A stretch of DNA of 64,000 nucleotides from Rhizobiaceae bacterium CPCC 101076 (GTDB lineage Bacteria > Pseudomonadota > Alphaproteobacteria > Rhizobiales > Methylopilaceae). Positions 1 through 8,537 of the stretch are shown one piece after another. The stretch covers positions 186,001 through 250,000 of the forward strand of contig QDFX01000002.1 in the NCBI GenBank assembly GCA_003347645.1, given 5' to 3'. The position numbers were made by a program, and so were the translations under genes. How positions within the stretch are numbered: the first letter of the stretch is position 1; each line of letters opens with the position of its first letter. Below the pieces are notes generated by a model. The model was given only the letters and a program-made list of their open reading frames with translations. It was not told the origin of the DNA and made no database searches.

Positions 1-701
1 GCGTCCATGACGTCGATCGTCTCGGTCTTGGACAGCTCCCATGGACGTGCCGCAAACGCATAGGGCTTCGAGGTCAGTGCGCCGACGGGGCAGAGGTCGA
101 TCACATTGCCCTGCAGCTCGGAGGTCATCGCCTTTTCGAGATAGGTCGTGATCTCCATGTCCTCGCCGCGGCCGATCGAGCCAAGGTCCGGAACGCCGGC
201 GACTTCCGTCGAGAAGCGGACGCAGCGCGTGCACTGGATGCAGCGCGTCATCACCGTCTTCACGAGCGGACCGATATATTTGTCCTCGACCGCGCGCTTG
301 TTCTCCGCGAACCGCGATGCGTCGGAACCGTAGGCCATCGCCTGGTCCTGCAGGTCGCACTCGCCGCCCTGATCGCAGATCGGGCAATCGAGCGGATGGT
401 TGATCAGCAGGAACTCCATCACGCCTTCGCGCGCCTTCTTGACGTAAGGCGAATTCGTGATGACGACCGGCGGCTCGCCGTTCGGGCCGGGACGCAGGTC
501 CTTGACCGCCATGGCGCAGGACGCGACCGGCTTCGGCGAGCCCTTCACCTCGACGAGGCACATGCGGCAATTGCCGGCGATCGACAGGCGCTCGTGGAAG
601 CAGAAGCGCGGAATTTCCGCGCCGGTCTGCTCCGCCGCCTGCAGCAGCGTGAAGTCCGGCGGGACGTCCAGCTCGGTTCCGTCGACGATGATCTTAGCCA
701 T
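1..701 (-). CDS. nuoG: NADH-quinone oxidoreductase subunit G, N-terminal part (cut by window edge)
   Basis: Complex I peripheral-arm subunit that carries several Fe-S clusters between NuoEF and NuoB. Only the first 233 or so codons are in the window; the gene runs off the left edge. The protein starts [20 protein letters not shown], a plant-type ferredoxin fold, with 2Fe-2S ligands C34, C45 and C48 and a fourth Cys near residue 63. It is followed by a [14 protein letters not shown] segment and CIQCTRC, the further cluster motifs of the family. The ATG at 701 is preceded by a GAGGGGAAAG ribosome binding site. nuoF ends 21 bp upstream, so it belongs to the nuo operon. Confidence 0.97.
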   Translation of the reverse strand, partial: MAKIIVDGTELDVPPDFTLLQAAEQTGAEIPRFCFHERLSIAGNCRMCLVEVKGSPKPVASCAMAVKDLRPGPNGEPPVVITNSPYVKKAREGVMEFLLINHPLDCPICDQGGECDLQDQAMAYGSDASRFAENKRAVEDKYIGPLVKTVMTRCIQCTRCVRFSTEVAGVPDLGSIGRGEDMEITTYLEKAMTSELQGNVIDLCPVGALTSKPYAFAARPWELSKTETIDVMD

Positions 702-722
702 CTCGGCTTCTTTCCCCTCGCC

Positions 723-2027
723 TTATTCCGCCGCCACGGGGATCACGGTGTCGCCCGTGTTCCGCGCCGTGAAGTCGTCGATACGCTTCTCGATCTCGTG
801 GCGGAAATGTCGGATCAGACCCTGCACGGGCCATGCCGCGGCGTCGCCGAGCGCGCAGATCGTGTGACCTTCGATCTGCAGCGAGACTTCGAGCAGGAGA
901 TCGATCTCCTTCTTCTGGGCCTCGCCACGGACCATGCGGGTGAGCACGCGCCACATCCAGCCGGTGCCTTCGCGGCACGGCGTGCACTGGCCGCAGCTCT
1001 CATGCTTATAGAAGTGCGCGAGCCGCGCGATCGCCTGGATCACGTCGGTCGACTTGTCCATCACGATCACCGCCGCAGTGCCGAGGCCGGACTTCAGATT
1101 GCGCAGCGTGTCGAAATCCATCGACAGCTCCTGGCACTGCTCGGCCGGGAGCAGCGGCACGGACGAGCCGCCCGGAATAACCGCCAGAAGGTTGTCCCAG
1201 CCGCCACGGATGCCGCCGCAATGGCGCTCGACCAGCTCGCGGAAGTCGACGCCCATCGCCTCTTCGACGTTGCACGGCCGCTCGACGTGGCCGGAGATCG
1301 TGAAGAGCTTGGTGCCGACATTGTTCGGCTTGCCGATGCCGGCGAACCAGGCCGCGCCACGGCGCAGGATGGTCGGCGCGACCGCGATCGACTCGACATT
1401 GTTGACGGTCGTCGGCGCGCCGTAGAGGCCCATATTGGCCGGGAACGGCGGCTTCAGCCGCGGCATGCCCTTCTTGCCTTCCATGCTCTCGATGAGAGCC
1501 GTCTCCTCGCCGCAGATGTAGGCACCCGCGCCGTGGTGGACGTAGAGGTCGAACGGATAGCCGTGAACGTTGTTCTTGCCGATCAGGTTCGCGGCATAGG
1601 CCTCGTCGACGGCCGCCTGCAGGCGTTCCTTCTCGCGGACATATTCGCCGCGGATGTAGATGTAGCAGGCGTTCGCGCCCATCGCGAAGCTTGCGATCAG
1701 GCAGCCTTCGATCAGGGTCTGCGGATCATTGCGCATGATCTCGCGGTCCTTCGCCGTGCCCGGCTCGGATTCGTCGGCGTTAACCACGAGGTAGTGCGGA
1801 CGGCCGTCCGACACTTTCGGCATGAACGACCATTTCAGGCCGGTCGGGAAGCCGGCGCCGCCACGGCCGCGCAGGCCGGACGCCTTCATCTCGTCGATGA
1901 TCCAGTCGCGGCCCATTTCGAGCAGCATCTTGGTGCCGTCCCAGGAGCCGCGCTTGATCGCGCCCTGAAGGCCGGAATCGTGAAGACCGTAAAGGTTCGT
2001 GAAGATGCGATCGCGATCGTGCAGCAT
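723..2027 (-). CDS. nuoF: NADH-quinone oxidoreductase subunit F (NADH/FMN-binding, 434 aa)
   Basis: Entry point of electrons to complex I: binds NADH and FMN and the N3 4Fe-4S cluster. Visible are the [10 protein letters not shown] glycine-rich loop (about residues 54-63), a [14 protein letters not shown] segment, and the ligand set C345, C348, C351 (SCGQCTPC) and C391. The open frame extends further upstream, but the ATG at 2027 lies one base after the nuoE stop and gives the usual family N terminus (MLHDRDRIF), so I use it. The length is normal for alphaproteobacteria. It is co-transcribed with nuoE and nuoG. Confidence 0.97.
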   Translation of the reverse strand: MLHDRDRIFTNLYGLHDSGLQGAIKRGSWDGTKMLLEMGRDWIIDEMKASGLRGRGGAGFPTGLKWSFMPKVSDGRPHYLVVNADESEPGTAKDREIMRNDPQTLIEGCLIASFAMGANACYIYIRGEYVREKERLQAAVDEAYAANLIGKNNVHGYPFDLYVHHGAGAYICGEETALIESMEGKKGMPRLKPPFPANMGLYGAPTTVNNVESIAVAPTILRRGAAWFAGIGKPNNVGTKLFTISGHVERPCNVEEAMGVDFRELVERHCGGIRGGWDNLLAVIPGGSSVPLLPAEQCQELSMDFDTLRNLKSGLGTAAVIVMDKSTDVIQAIARLAHFYKHESCGQCTPCREGTGWMWRVLTRMVRGEAQKKEIDLLLEVSLQIEGHTICALGDAAAWPVQGLIRHFRHEIEKRIDDFTARNTGDTVIPVAAE

Positions 2028-2028
2028 C

Positions 2029-2796
2029 TCAGGCCCCCTTCGTCTTGTCGGTCGGCTGCTTGGCAGCCTGCTTCTCGCCGGGGCTCGTTTCCTTCGGCTT
2101 GGCTGCCTCCGTCGCGGCTTGAACGGTAGCGGCTTCCTTCGCGGCCTTGGTCTCGTCGAAGCGCTTCTTCCACGAGCCGACCACCGAACCGTCATAGAGC
2201 GACTGGTCGAGCAGAGTGGTGGGACCGCCGACGGGACCCGAGCAGGCGCGCTCGACCTGCGGGCCGGGCTTCACCGGTCGGTCGTTGCGGAGATCGTCGA
2301 GCAGCTTCTCGAAGCTCTCGGGATCGAGATCCTCGAAATAATCGTAGTTGATCTGCGCCATCGGCGCATTCGAGCACGAACCCAGGCACTCGACTTCGAG
2401 CCACGAAAGCTGGCCGTCCTCGGTGACGTGATTCTGGTGGCCGATCACCTTCTCGCAGACATGCATCAGCTTGTCGGCGCCACGCAGCAGGCAAGGCGTC
2501 GTGCCGCAGACCTGCACGAAGTGCTTACCGACCGGTTGGAGCGCGAACATCGTGTAGAAGGTCGCGACTTCGAGCACGCGGATATAGGCCATGCCGAGCA
2601 TGTCGGCGACGGCGCGAATGGCCGGCTCCGGCAGCCAGCCGCCATGCTGCTCCTGCGCCTTCCACAGAAGCGAGATGACCGCCGAGGCCTGACGGCCTTC
2701 CGGATATTTGGCGATAATGCCCTTCGCCCACTTCACGTTTTCAGGCGTGAAGGCGAAGCTCTCGGGCTGGACGGCTGCGAGACGACGAACTGACAT
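2029..2796 (-). CDS. nuoE: NADH-quinone oxidoreductase subunit E (2Fe-2S, 255 aa, long C-terminal tail)
   Basis: Thioredoxin-like 2Fe-2S subunit of complex I. The ligands are C97, C102, C137 and C141 (VCGTTPC and CLGSC). The conserved fold ends near residue 190. It is followed by about 65 residues, the last 40 or so of low complexity, rich in Ala, Lys, Thr and Glu. Such tails are known in alphaproteobacterial NuoE, but the function is not clear. Its start overlaps the nuoD stop by one base (TGATG), which implies translational coupling. Confidence 0.96.
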   Translation of the reverse strand: MSVRRLAAVQPESFAFTPENVKWAKGIIAKYPEGRQASAVISLLWKAQEQHGGWLPEPAIRAVADMLGMAYIRVLEVATFYTMFALQPVGKHFVQVCGTTPCLLRGADKLMHVCEKVIGHQNHVTEDGQLSWLEVECLGSCSNAPMAQINYDYFEDLDPESFEKLLDDLRNDRPVKPGPQVERACSGPVGGPTTLLDQSLYDGSVVGSWKKRFDETKAAKEAATVQAATEAAKPKETSPGEKQAAKQPTDKTKGA

Positions 2797-3986
2797 CAGC
2801 GATCAACCTCGCCGAACACGATATCGAGCGAACCCAGGATGGCGCTCACATCGGCCAGCATGTGGCCACGGTTGAGGAAATCCATGGCCGCGAGATGTGC
2901 GAAGCCTGGGGCCCGGATCTTCGCACGATAAGGACGGTTGGTACCGTCGGAGACGAGATAAACGCCGAATTCGCCCTTCGGCGCTTCGATCGCGGCGTAG
3001 ACCTCGCCTTCCGGCACCTTGAAGCCCTCGGTGTAGAGCTTGAAGTGGTGGATCAGCGCCTCCATCGAACGCTTCATCTCACCGCGCTTCGGCGGCACCA
3101 CCTTGTTGTTCCACGACGAGACCGGTCCGCCGCCATCGGCAGAGCGCAGCTTATCGCAGCATTGCTTCATAATGCGCGCCGACTGGATCATCTCTTCCAT
3201 GCGGACGAGATAGCGGTCGTAGCAGTCGCCATGCTTGCCGACCGGAATATCGAATTCCATCTCGGAATAGAGCTCGTAAGGCTGCGCGCGGCGCAGGTCC
3301 CAGGCGGCACCTGAGCCGCGGACCATCACGCCCGAGAAGCCCCACTTCCACGCATCTTCCAGCGAGACCACGCCGATATCGGCGTTACGCTGCTTGAAGA
3401 TTCGGTTGCCGGTCAGCAGGTCTTCCAGGTCCTGCACGGTCTGCAGGAACGGGTCGCACCAGTCGTAGATGTCGTCTATCAGCTCGTTCGGCAGGTCCTG
3501 GTGGACGCCACCCGGGCGGAAATAGGCCGCGTGCATGCGCGCGCCGGAGGTCCGCTCGTAGAACACCATCAGCTTCTCGCGCTCCTCGAAGCCCCACAGC
3601 GGCGGGGTCAGCGCGCCGACGTCCATCGCGAACGTCGTCACGTTGAGGAGATGCGACATGATGCGGGTCAGCTCGCCCATCAGCGTGCGGATCAGCTGGC
3701 CGCGGCGCGGGACGTCGACGCCGACCAGCTTCTCGATCGCGAGAACCCAGGCGTGCTCCATCGACATCGGCGAGCAGTAATCGAGCCGGTCGAAATACGG
3801 CAGACCCTGAAGATAGGTCTTGTATTCGAGCAGCTTCTCAGTGCCGCGATGAAGCAGGCCGATATGCGGATCGACGCGCTCGACGATCTCACCGTCGAGC
3901 TCCAGCACGAGGCGGAGAACGCCGTGCGCGGCCGGATGCTGCGGTCCGAAATTGATGGTGAAATTGCGAAGTTCTGCTTCGGCCAT
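2796..3986 (-). CDS. nuoD: NADH-quinone oxidoreductase subunit D (49-kDa, 396 aa)
   Basis: Complex I subunit that, with NuoB, forms the ubiquinone-reduction pocket. The N terminus has the [11 protein letters not shown] motif (residues about 13-22), shared with NiFe hydrogenase large subunits. The family motif DRLDYCSPM is also present. The ATG at 3986 is chosen over an in-frame start upstream because it follows the nuoC stop by two bases and gives the standard N terminus MAEAELRNF. Separate nuoC and nuoD genes are the normal alphaproteobacterial arrangement. Confidence 0.97.
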   Translation of the reverse strand: MAEAELRNFTINFGPQHPAAHGVLRLVLELDGEIVERVDPHIGLLHRGTEKLLEYKTYLQGLPYFDRLDYCSPMSMEHAWVLAIEKLVGVDVPRRGQLIRTLMGELTRIMSHLLNVTTFAMDVGALTPPLWGFEEREKLMVFYERTSGARMHAAYFRPGGVHQDLPNELIDDIYDWCDPFLQTVQDLEDLLTGNRIFKQRNADIGVVSLEDAWKWGFSGVMVRGSGAAWDLRRAQPYELYSEMEFDIPVGKHGDCYDRYLVRMEEMIQSARIMKQCCDKLRSADGGGPVSSWNNKVVPPKRGEMKRSMEALIHHFKLYTEGFKVPEGEVYAAIEAPKGEFGVYLVSDGTNRPYRAKIRAPGFAHLAAMDFLNRGHMLADVSAILGSLDIVFGEVDR

Positions 3987-3988
3987 GA

Positions 3989-4591
3989 TCAGTTCTTCGC
4001 CTTCTCGTCGCCCGGAAGGGTGTAGTCGGTGCCTTCCCACGGGCTGAGGAAATCGAAGTTTCGGAATTCCTGCGGCAGGCGCACCGGCTCGTAGACCACG
4101 CGCTTCTGGATGTCGTCGTATCGAACCTCGACGAAGCCGGTCAGCGGGAAGTCCTTGCGCAGCGGATGCCCCTCGAAGCCGTAGTCGGTGAGGATGCGAC
4201 GGAGATCCGGATGTCCGGAGAACAGGATGCCGTAGAGGTCGTATGCCTCGCGCTCGAACCAGTTGGCCGAGGGATGCAGGTCGACCGCGCTCGGAACCGG
4301 CGTCACCTCGTCGGTCTGCACCTTGAGGCGGATGCGGGCGTTCTGCTTGGGCGACAGCAAATGATAGACGACGTCGAACCGATTATCGCGCTGCGGATAG
4401 TCGACGCCGCAGATGTCGATCAGGCACCAGAACTGGCAGCGCGGATCGTCGTGCAGGAACTGCAGGACGTTGAGGATCTCGGCGCCCTCGACGTCCAAAG
4501 TCAGCTGTCCGACCGGCAGACTCCAGCCGCGCACCGCGTTCGGCAGAGCCGCCGCGATGTGCTCACCCAGTTCTTTCAGACTTTCGTCCAT
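3989..4591 (-). CDS. nuoC: NADH-quinone oxidoreductase subunit C (30-kDa, 200 aa)
   Basis: Peripheral-arm scaffold subunit of complex I without cofactors. Recognisable by the [20 protein letters not shown] signature and by [12 protein letters not shown] in the C-terminal half. The ATG at 4591 gives [12 protein letters not shown]; longer in-frame readings run into nuoB and are not needed. nuoB ends 26 bp upstream. The length is usual for the family. Confidence 0.96.
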   Translation of the reverse strand: MDESLKELGEHIAAALPNAVRGWSLPVGQLTLDVEGAEILNVLQFLHDDPRCQFWCLIDICGVDYPQRDNRFDVVYHLLSPKQNARIRLKVQTDEVTPVPSAVDLHPSANWFEREAYDLYGILFSGHPDLRRILTDYGFEGHPLRKDFPLTGFVEVRYDDIQKRVVYEPVRLPQEFRNFDFLSPWEGTDYTLPGDEKAKN

Positions 4592-4617
4592 CACTCTGAA
4601 CCGCCCCCGCTTTCGGC

Positions 4618-5208
4618 TCAGCGCTCGATCGTGCCGGTGCGCCTGATCTTCCGCTGGAGCAGAAGCACGCCGTAGAGCAGCGCTTCCGCCGTGGGCGGGC
4701 ATCCGGGCACATAGACATCGACCGGCACCACGCGGTCACAGCCGCGCACCACCGAATAGGAATAGTGATAATAGCCGCCGCCGTTGGCGCAGGATCCCAT
4801 CGAGATCACGTAGCGCGGCTCCGGCATCTGGTCGTAGATCTTGCGGAACGCGGGTGCCATCTTATTGCAGAGCGTGCCGGCCACGATGATCACATCGGAC
4901 TGCCGCGGGCTGGCGCGGGGCGCGAAGCCGAAGCGCTCGGCGTCGTACCGCGGCATCGACATGTGCATCATCTCGACCGCGCAACAGGCGAGGCCGAAGG
5001 TCATCCACATCAACGAGCCGGTGCGTGCCCAGGCGATCAGGTCTTCCGTCGAAGTGACGATGAAGCCCTTGTCGGCGAGTTCGCGGTTGATTTCGGAAAC
5101 GAACGGGTCGTTCGAACCGACCGGCTTGCCGGTTGCCGGGTCGATAATGCCGCGAGGCTCCGGCGCGATCAGCGGGCGGGCGCGGCTCGGGTCGATGTTC
5201 AATCCCAT
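4618..5208 (-). CDS. nuoB: NADH-quinone oxidoreductase subunit B (N2 cluster, 196 aa)
   Basis: Carries the terminal N2 4Fe-4S cluster of complex I. The tandem cysteines C75-C76 ([10 protein letters not shown]), C140 ([10 protein letters not shown]) and C170 (VPGCPPT) are all in place. The chosen ATG at 5208 lies inside the end of nuoA (10-bp overlap), typical of this operon, and gives the MGLN start. The longer in-frame extension has no family similarity and is ignored. Confidence 0.97.
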   Translation of the reverse strand: MGLNIDPSRARPLIAPEPRGIIDPATGKPVGSNDPFVSEINRELADKGFIVTSTEDLIAWARTGSLMWMTFGLACCAVEMMHMSMPRYDAERFGFAPRASPRQSDVIIVAGTLCNKMAPAFRKIYDQMPEPRYVISMGSCANGGGYYHYSYSVVRGCDRVVPVDVYVPGCPPTAEALLYGVLLLQRKIRRTGTIER

Positions 5209-5564
5209 TCCAATGCACCCTTCTTCCACTCGTACACGAATCCGATGGTCAGCACGCCGAGGAACAGCATCATCGACCAGAAACCGAGATCCCCGACATC
5301 GCGGAACGCAACGGCCCACGGAAACAGAAAGGCGACCTCGAGGTCGAAGATGATGAACAGAATCGCGACGAGATAGAACCGCACGTCGAACTTCATACGG
5401 GCGTCGTCGAACGCGTTGAAGCCGCATTCGTAGGCGGAGAGCTTCTCGGCATCCGGGCTGCGATAAGCGACCAGGAATGGCGCGATCAGAAGAGCCAGGC
5501 CGATAACGAGCGCAACACCAATGAAGATTGCGAGCGGAAGGTAGTCGGCAAGAAGCGCGTTCAT
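5199..5564 (-). CDS. nuoA: NADH-quinone oxidoreductase subunit A (membrane, 121 aa)
   Basis: Small three-helix membrane subunit of complex I at the junction of the two arms. Three hydrophobic segments are seen (about residues 8-33, 63-85 and 92-112). The loop contains YECGF and the [11 protein letters not shown] signature. It is the first gene of the nuo operon, so the operon promoter should lie in 5565-5795. The end overlaps nuoB by 10 bp. Confidence 0.97.
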   Translation of the reverse strand: MNALLADYLPLAIFIGVALVIGLALLIAPFLVAYRSPDAEKLSAYECGFNAFDDARMKFDVRFYLVAILFIIFDLEVAFLFPWAVAFRDVGDLGFWSMMLFLGVLTIGFVYEWKKGALEWD

Positions 5565-5743
5565 GGCAACGCCTTTGAGAGGACCTCGGACCAAACGTCG
5601 GCCCGTCCGATCAAATCGCGCCCAAAGGGCGGCCCGGCCACACACCGGGAACGCCTGCAAGCCTTGGCGCAAGCGATAAAATCGGCAGGCCGAGGCATAC
5701 TCCATGCCACGACGCCGAAGCAAGCCAAACCGAGCTTTTAATC

Positions 5744-5757
5744 CCTCTAATTAGAGG
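5744..5757. promoter_or_regulatory. Perfect 14-bp AT-centred palindrome upstream of nuo
   Basis: CCTCTAATTAGAGG is a perfect dyad without spacer in the gap between the DUF2188 gene and nuoA. It is 180 bp upstream of the nuoA start, and the rest of the gap is GC-rich. Having no loop, it is more likely a protein-binding site than a hairpin terminator. The binding factor is unknown. Confidence 0.35.
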
Positions 5758-5795
5758 TTTCGCGACGCGGTGTGGCGAGACGCCGCGCCTGCCCT

Positions 5796-6044
5796 TCAAT
5801 CAGTAGTTTCGCTGACGTGGGTGTGCGGCCGGTCGGAGCCGTCCTCCAGCTCCTCATGCCACCTGCCCTTTTCGTCCTGGTACTCGATCGTCCCGGTCTC
5901 GCCCGGCCTCTCCTGCTCCTTCGCCACCCGTTCGGCAGCGAAGCGCGCCTCGTCGTGAGTCGCGAAGGTCTCGGAGAAGACGTCTCCCAGTTTGTAGGCC
6001 CAGCCGCCATTGTGCTGGACGATCTCGTAGGTCACGTCGGTCAT
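5796..6044 (-). CDS. DUF2188 family small soluble protein (82 aa)
   Basis: Small protein of the DUF2188 family: a repeated beta-strand pattern with VQHNGGWAYKLG, TFATHDEARFAAERVAKEQ and TIEYQDEKGRWHEE. The biochemical role of the family is not known. The ATG at 6044 is preferred to a TTG two codons earlier because GGAGAG sits nine bases upstream of it. An EcfG-like promoter (6068-6093) lies directly in front, suggesting general stress control. It stands alone on the minus strand, 231 bp before the nuo operon. Confidence 0.75.
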   Translation of the reverse strand: MTDVTYEIVQHNGGWAYKLGDVFSETFATHDEARFAAERVAKEQERPGETGTIEYQDEKGRWHEELEDGSDRPHTHVSETTD

Positions 6045-6067
6045 CGGCAAACTCTCCTTCGACCATC

Positions 6068-6093
6068 AACCCTTCTCCCGCTGGGCCGGTTCC
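6068..6093 (-). promoter_or_regulatory. EcfG-like promoter for the DUF2188 gene
   Basis: Read on the minus strand: GGAAC, 17 bases, GGTT. The known alphaproteobacterial general-stress sigma factor EcfG prefers GGAAC-N16/17-CGTT, so one base of the -10 part differs. The -10 element ends 24 bases before the ATG, which leaves room for a short leader with the GGAGAG ribosome binding site. Confidence 0.4.
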
Positions 6094-6324
6094 CACGTTT
6101 GAACCTTCTGTTTCCCGGCGGAAACAAAGAACCCACGCGACGTGGTTCGCCGGAAACATGTGCCTGCAATAAGTGGCGCTTGTAAGTGAGCGTCGCCACG
6201 ATGGGCTCGACGCTGACGACGGCGGATATGAGCAAGCCCCGGCAACTCGCGCCGGATCACTCAAAATTTACGTGTGAATTCAAAGCAATCTAGTCAATCT
6301 GCAGCGTAAGGCTGCACGGAACCT

Positions 6325-6338
6325 CCGGTTGCAACCGG
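6325..6338. promoter_or_regulatory. Perfect 14-bp palindrome before a small membrane-protein gene
   Basis: CCGGTTGCAACCGG, a perfect dyad 24 bp before the start codon at 6363. It is preceded at 6301 by a second small inverted repeat (GCAGC/GCTGC). The rest of the 6045-6362 gap shows the EcfG-like promoter of the DUF2188 gene and otherwise nothing I can identify. It could be an operator or a leader hairpin. Confidence 0.35.
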
Positions 6339-6362
6339 GGTCCACCCAGAAGGGGATAGCAA

Positions 6363-6584
6363 ATGGTGCCGATGGCAGTCGCCAAGAACTGGCTTGAACA
6401 CGATCACTGGGCCGACGAGGACCCGTGGAATCATCCGCGTCCGCAGTCTCGCGCTCGCGCCAGGGCAATCCGCATGGACGTCCCGCAGAACGTCCTGATG
6501 ATGCAGGCCGCCGCGATCGCCCTTGGTCTCGCCTTCGGCACGGCGCTCTGGAAGCTGAGCCACGCCGTCGGCATGTTCGGCTGA
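6363..6584 (+). CDS. Small single-pass membrane protein of unknown function (73 aa)
   Basis: The ATG follows a good ribosome binding site, AAGGGGATAGCAA. The N-terminal half is charged and rich in His, Trp and Arg; a hydrophobic segment (about residues 46-70, starting MMQAAAIALGLAFG) should span the membrane. I recognise no family. The 15 bases from the ribosome binding site through the ATG (AGGGGATAGCAAATG) are identical to those at the glnA start (26456), which is unexplained. It is convergent with the PepSY gene. Confidence 0.55.
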   Translation: MVPMAVAKNWLEHDHWADEDPWNHPRPQSRARARAIRMDVPQNVLMMQAAAIALGLAFGTALWKLSHAVGMFG

Positions 6585-6627
6585 CATCGAGGAGGATGGG
6601 GCGGAGCCGATGCTCCGCCGTGTCCTG

Positions 6628-8022
6628 TCAGATCAGGGATTGTTGCGCGTCCCACATCGAGAGCGCGATTTTCCAGCGCAGCGCATCGACCACGATGAAC
6701 GCCAGTGTGCTGACGCCCATCAGCGGCAGTGCCCAGCCCAGGCCAATCGCCACAGCGACCGTCGCCACTTTGATCGCTGGCGATAACCTGACCCATGCCG
6801 CGATCAGGGTCTTCGGCATCACGCCGGCAGATGGGCGTCGTTTCCACCACATCGCGTAACCGAGCGCGATCATCGTCGTCAGCACGAACCCCGTCGCCGC
6901 GAGCAGAAGCTGGTTGGGCAGCCCGAAAAGCACGCCCATGTGAGCGTCGATCCCCCAGCGGATCAGTTTTGCGATAAGCGGAAACGTCTCGAAATCCGCG
7001 CGGCTGACCACCGATAGTGTGCTCGGATCGATCGCGATGGTGTCGACCTGGGTCGGCCAGCTCCGATCATATTCGCGGACCAGCCACGCCTGATCTGCGG
7101 CTTTGGCCGGCCTGATCTCGATGAATGGTGAGTCGATGCCGCCCTGTCGGGCAACGAACTGGATATCGTCGAGCAGGATTGAGGGATCGCCGGCGATCGG
7201 CGAAACGCCCGGGTCGTGCGTGCCGTGAGACGCATGCTCACTCGATCCGGTTCCTGACGAGACGCCGGTCAGCTTCGTGGTGACCGAAGGGGTCGTCCAG
7301 CCGAGATAGCCCCTCGCCTGATCGATATGATCGCCTGCCCATTTCGACCATGTCAGGCCGGTGATCGAGAGGAAGACCAATCCAACCGCCAGCCAGATGC
7401 CGGTCGTCGAGTGCAGGCGGCGCAGCCGCCCCACCCCAGTGCGCGCCGCCTGGTTGCTCTGCCAGCTCCAGAGCAGCACTCCGCCGAGCGCCGCGATCCA
7501 GAGCCACGATGCCGCCAACTCGCTGTAGACGCGCCCGATCTCCCCCAGAAGCAGATGCCGGTGGAGATAGTCGATCGTCGTTCGCAACGGCAGGTTTCCG
7601 CTGGTCCCGTACACGATCAGATCGCCCTGTATCCTCAGCGAGACGGGATCGACAAAGATCGCCCGGCTTTCGGAATCGCCAAGGCCCGGCTGGCTGAACA
7701 TCACCCGCGTGGTCGCGCCCGCCTTCGGCGCCGGTCGCATTGCAAACAGCCGCGGTCCCTGGCCGATATAGGACCGGGCGGCTTGCGCCTGGTCGGCTAG
7801 GGACCGCGGTTCTCCCTGTGTCTGCGCCCGCAACTGGTCCGCATAGATGAGCGTCTCGATCTGGGGCGTCAGGACGAACAGCGTGCCGGTGAGCGCCGCG
7901 ACGAGGATGAAGGGCCCGACGAACAGGCCGACATAGAAATGAAGTCGGGTGATGAAGGCCCGAAATTCGGAGCCGCTGACGCGCGTGGCTGCGTGGCCCG
8001 CGCTGGAAAGATGCTTGGTCAT
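6628..8022 (-). CDS. PepSY-associated transmembrane protein (464 aa)
   Basis: Member of the PepSY_TM (COG3182) family, inner-membrane proteins often encoded beside TonB-dependent receptors and thought to work in iron or siderophore reduction. Hydrophobic segments lie near residues 25-52, 165-187, 205-226, 352-383 and 405-450. The first carries the typical FITRLHFYVGLFVGPF start. The DUF2946-like gene lies 62 bp upstream in the same direction, a frequent pairing. No TonB receptor is adjacent here. The start at 8022 has only a weak ribosome binding site. Confidence 0.8.
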   Translation of the reverse strand: MTKHLSSAGHAATRVSGSEFRAFITRLHFYVGLFVGPFILVAALTGTLFVLTPQIETLIYADQLRAQTQGEPRSLADQAQAARSYIGQGPRLFAMRPAPKAGATTRVMFSQPGLGDSESRAIFVDPVSLRIQGDLIVYGTSGNLPLRTTIDYLHRHLLLGEIGRVYSELAASWLWIAALGGVLLWSWQSNQAARTGVGRLRRLHSTTGIWLAVGLVFLSITGLTWSKWAGDHIDQARGYLGWTTPSVTTKLTGVSSGTGSSEHASHGTHDPGVSPIAGDPSILLDDIQFVARQGGIDSPFIEIRPAKAADQAWLVREYDRSWPTQVDTIAIDPSTLSVVSRADFETFPLIAKLIRWGIDAHMGVLFGLPNQLLLAATGFVLTTMIALGYAMWWKRRPSAGVMPKTLIAAWVRLSPAIKVATVAVAIGLGWALPLMGVSTLAFIVVDALRWKIALSMWDAQQSLI

Positions 8023-8084
8023 GACGAAGCTTTCGTTGAACGTGGGAGTGCCGCCGCTGATGCGGCGGGGTCCGGAAGAGTCGT

Positions 8085-8465
8085 TCAGGCGAAAGCGGGA
8101 GGAGCCCTCGGACGGGCACTGGTCACGAATTTCGGATCGCTCGGGCGCGGCTCCGCACGCGGCACGAAGACGAATTCCTGGTGGGTTTCAGGTTCGGGAG
8201 CGACGACGGTCGCGGTCGGCGCTTCAAGTGCCGCATGGCCGAACGCGCAAACGACGCATGGCGGAACATGTCGGGTGTGCGCTGGTGCCGGAAAATCGGG
8301 GCGATCGGCGGTCTGGCCAGAGCAGACGACCTGCAGGGCCGAGAGAAGCTGCGCCTCCCCCGCACGCGGCGTGGCGGCAGCAGACATGACGAAGGCGTGG
8401 AGCAGCAGCGCATAGGCTGCGAGCCCCGCGATCACTGCTCTCGTCAGTTGACTCCGTCCGGACAT
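8085..8465 (-). CDS. DUF2946-like small exported or membrane protein (126 aa)
   Basis: N-terminal hydrophobic segment (about residues 8-30), then a PPCVVCAFGHA motif (cysteines about residues 74 and 77) and a Pro/Glu-rich tail. This layout matches the DUF2946 family, whose members sit next to PepSY and copper or iron uptake genes. The ATG at 8465 is favoured by GGGGGAAGGA directly upstream. Longer in-frame starts are not supported. It probably forms an operon with the PepSY gene. Confidence 0.6.
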   Translation of the reverse strand: MSGRSQLTRAVIAGLAAYALLLHAFVMSAAATPRAGEAQLLSALQVVCSGQTADRPDFPAPAHTRHVPPCVVCAFGHAALEAPTATVVAPEPETHQEFVFVPRAEPRPSDPKFVTSARPRAPPAFA

Positions 8466-8537
8466 TCCTTCCCCCGTACGGGAGCTAACATCCCCACGGC
8501 CTCCCCACAATGGAGCGGATGCCGCAGAGAAGGCCGC

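Noticed and set aside
396-2129. 577-codon open frame antisense to nuoF
   Set aside because: Shadow of nuoF; composition is typical of reverse-strand reading of high-GC genes.
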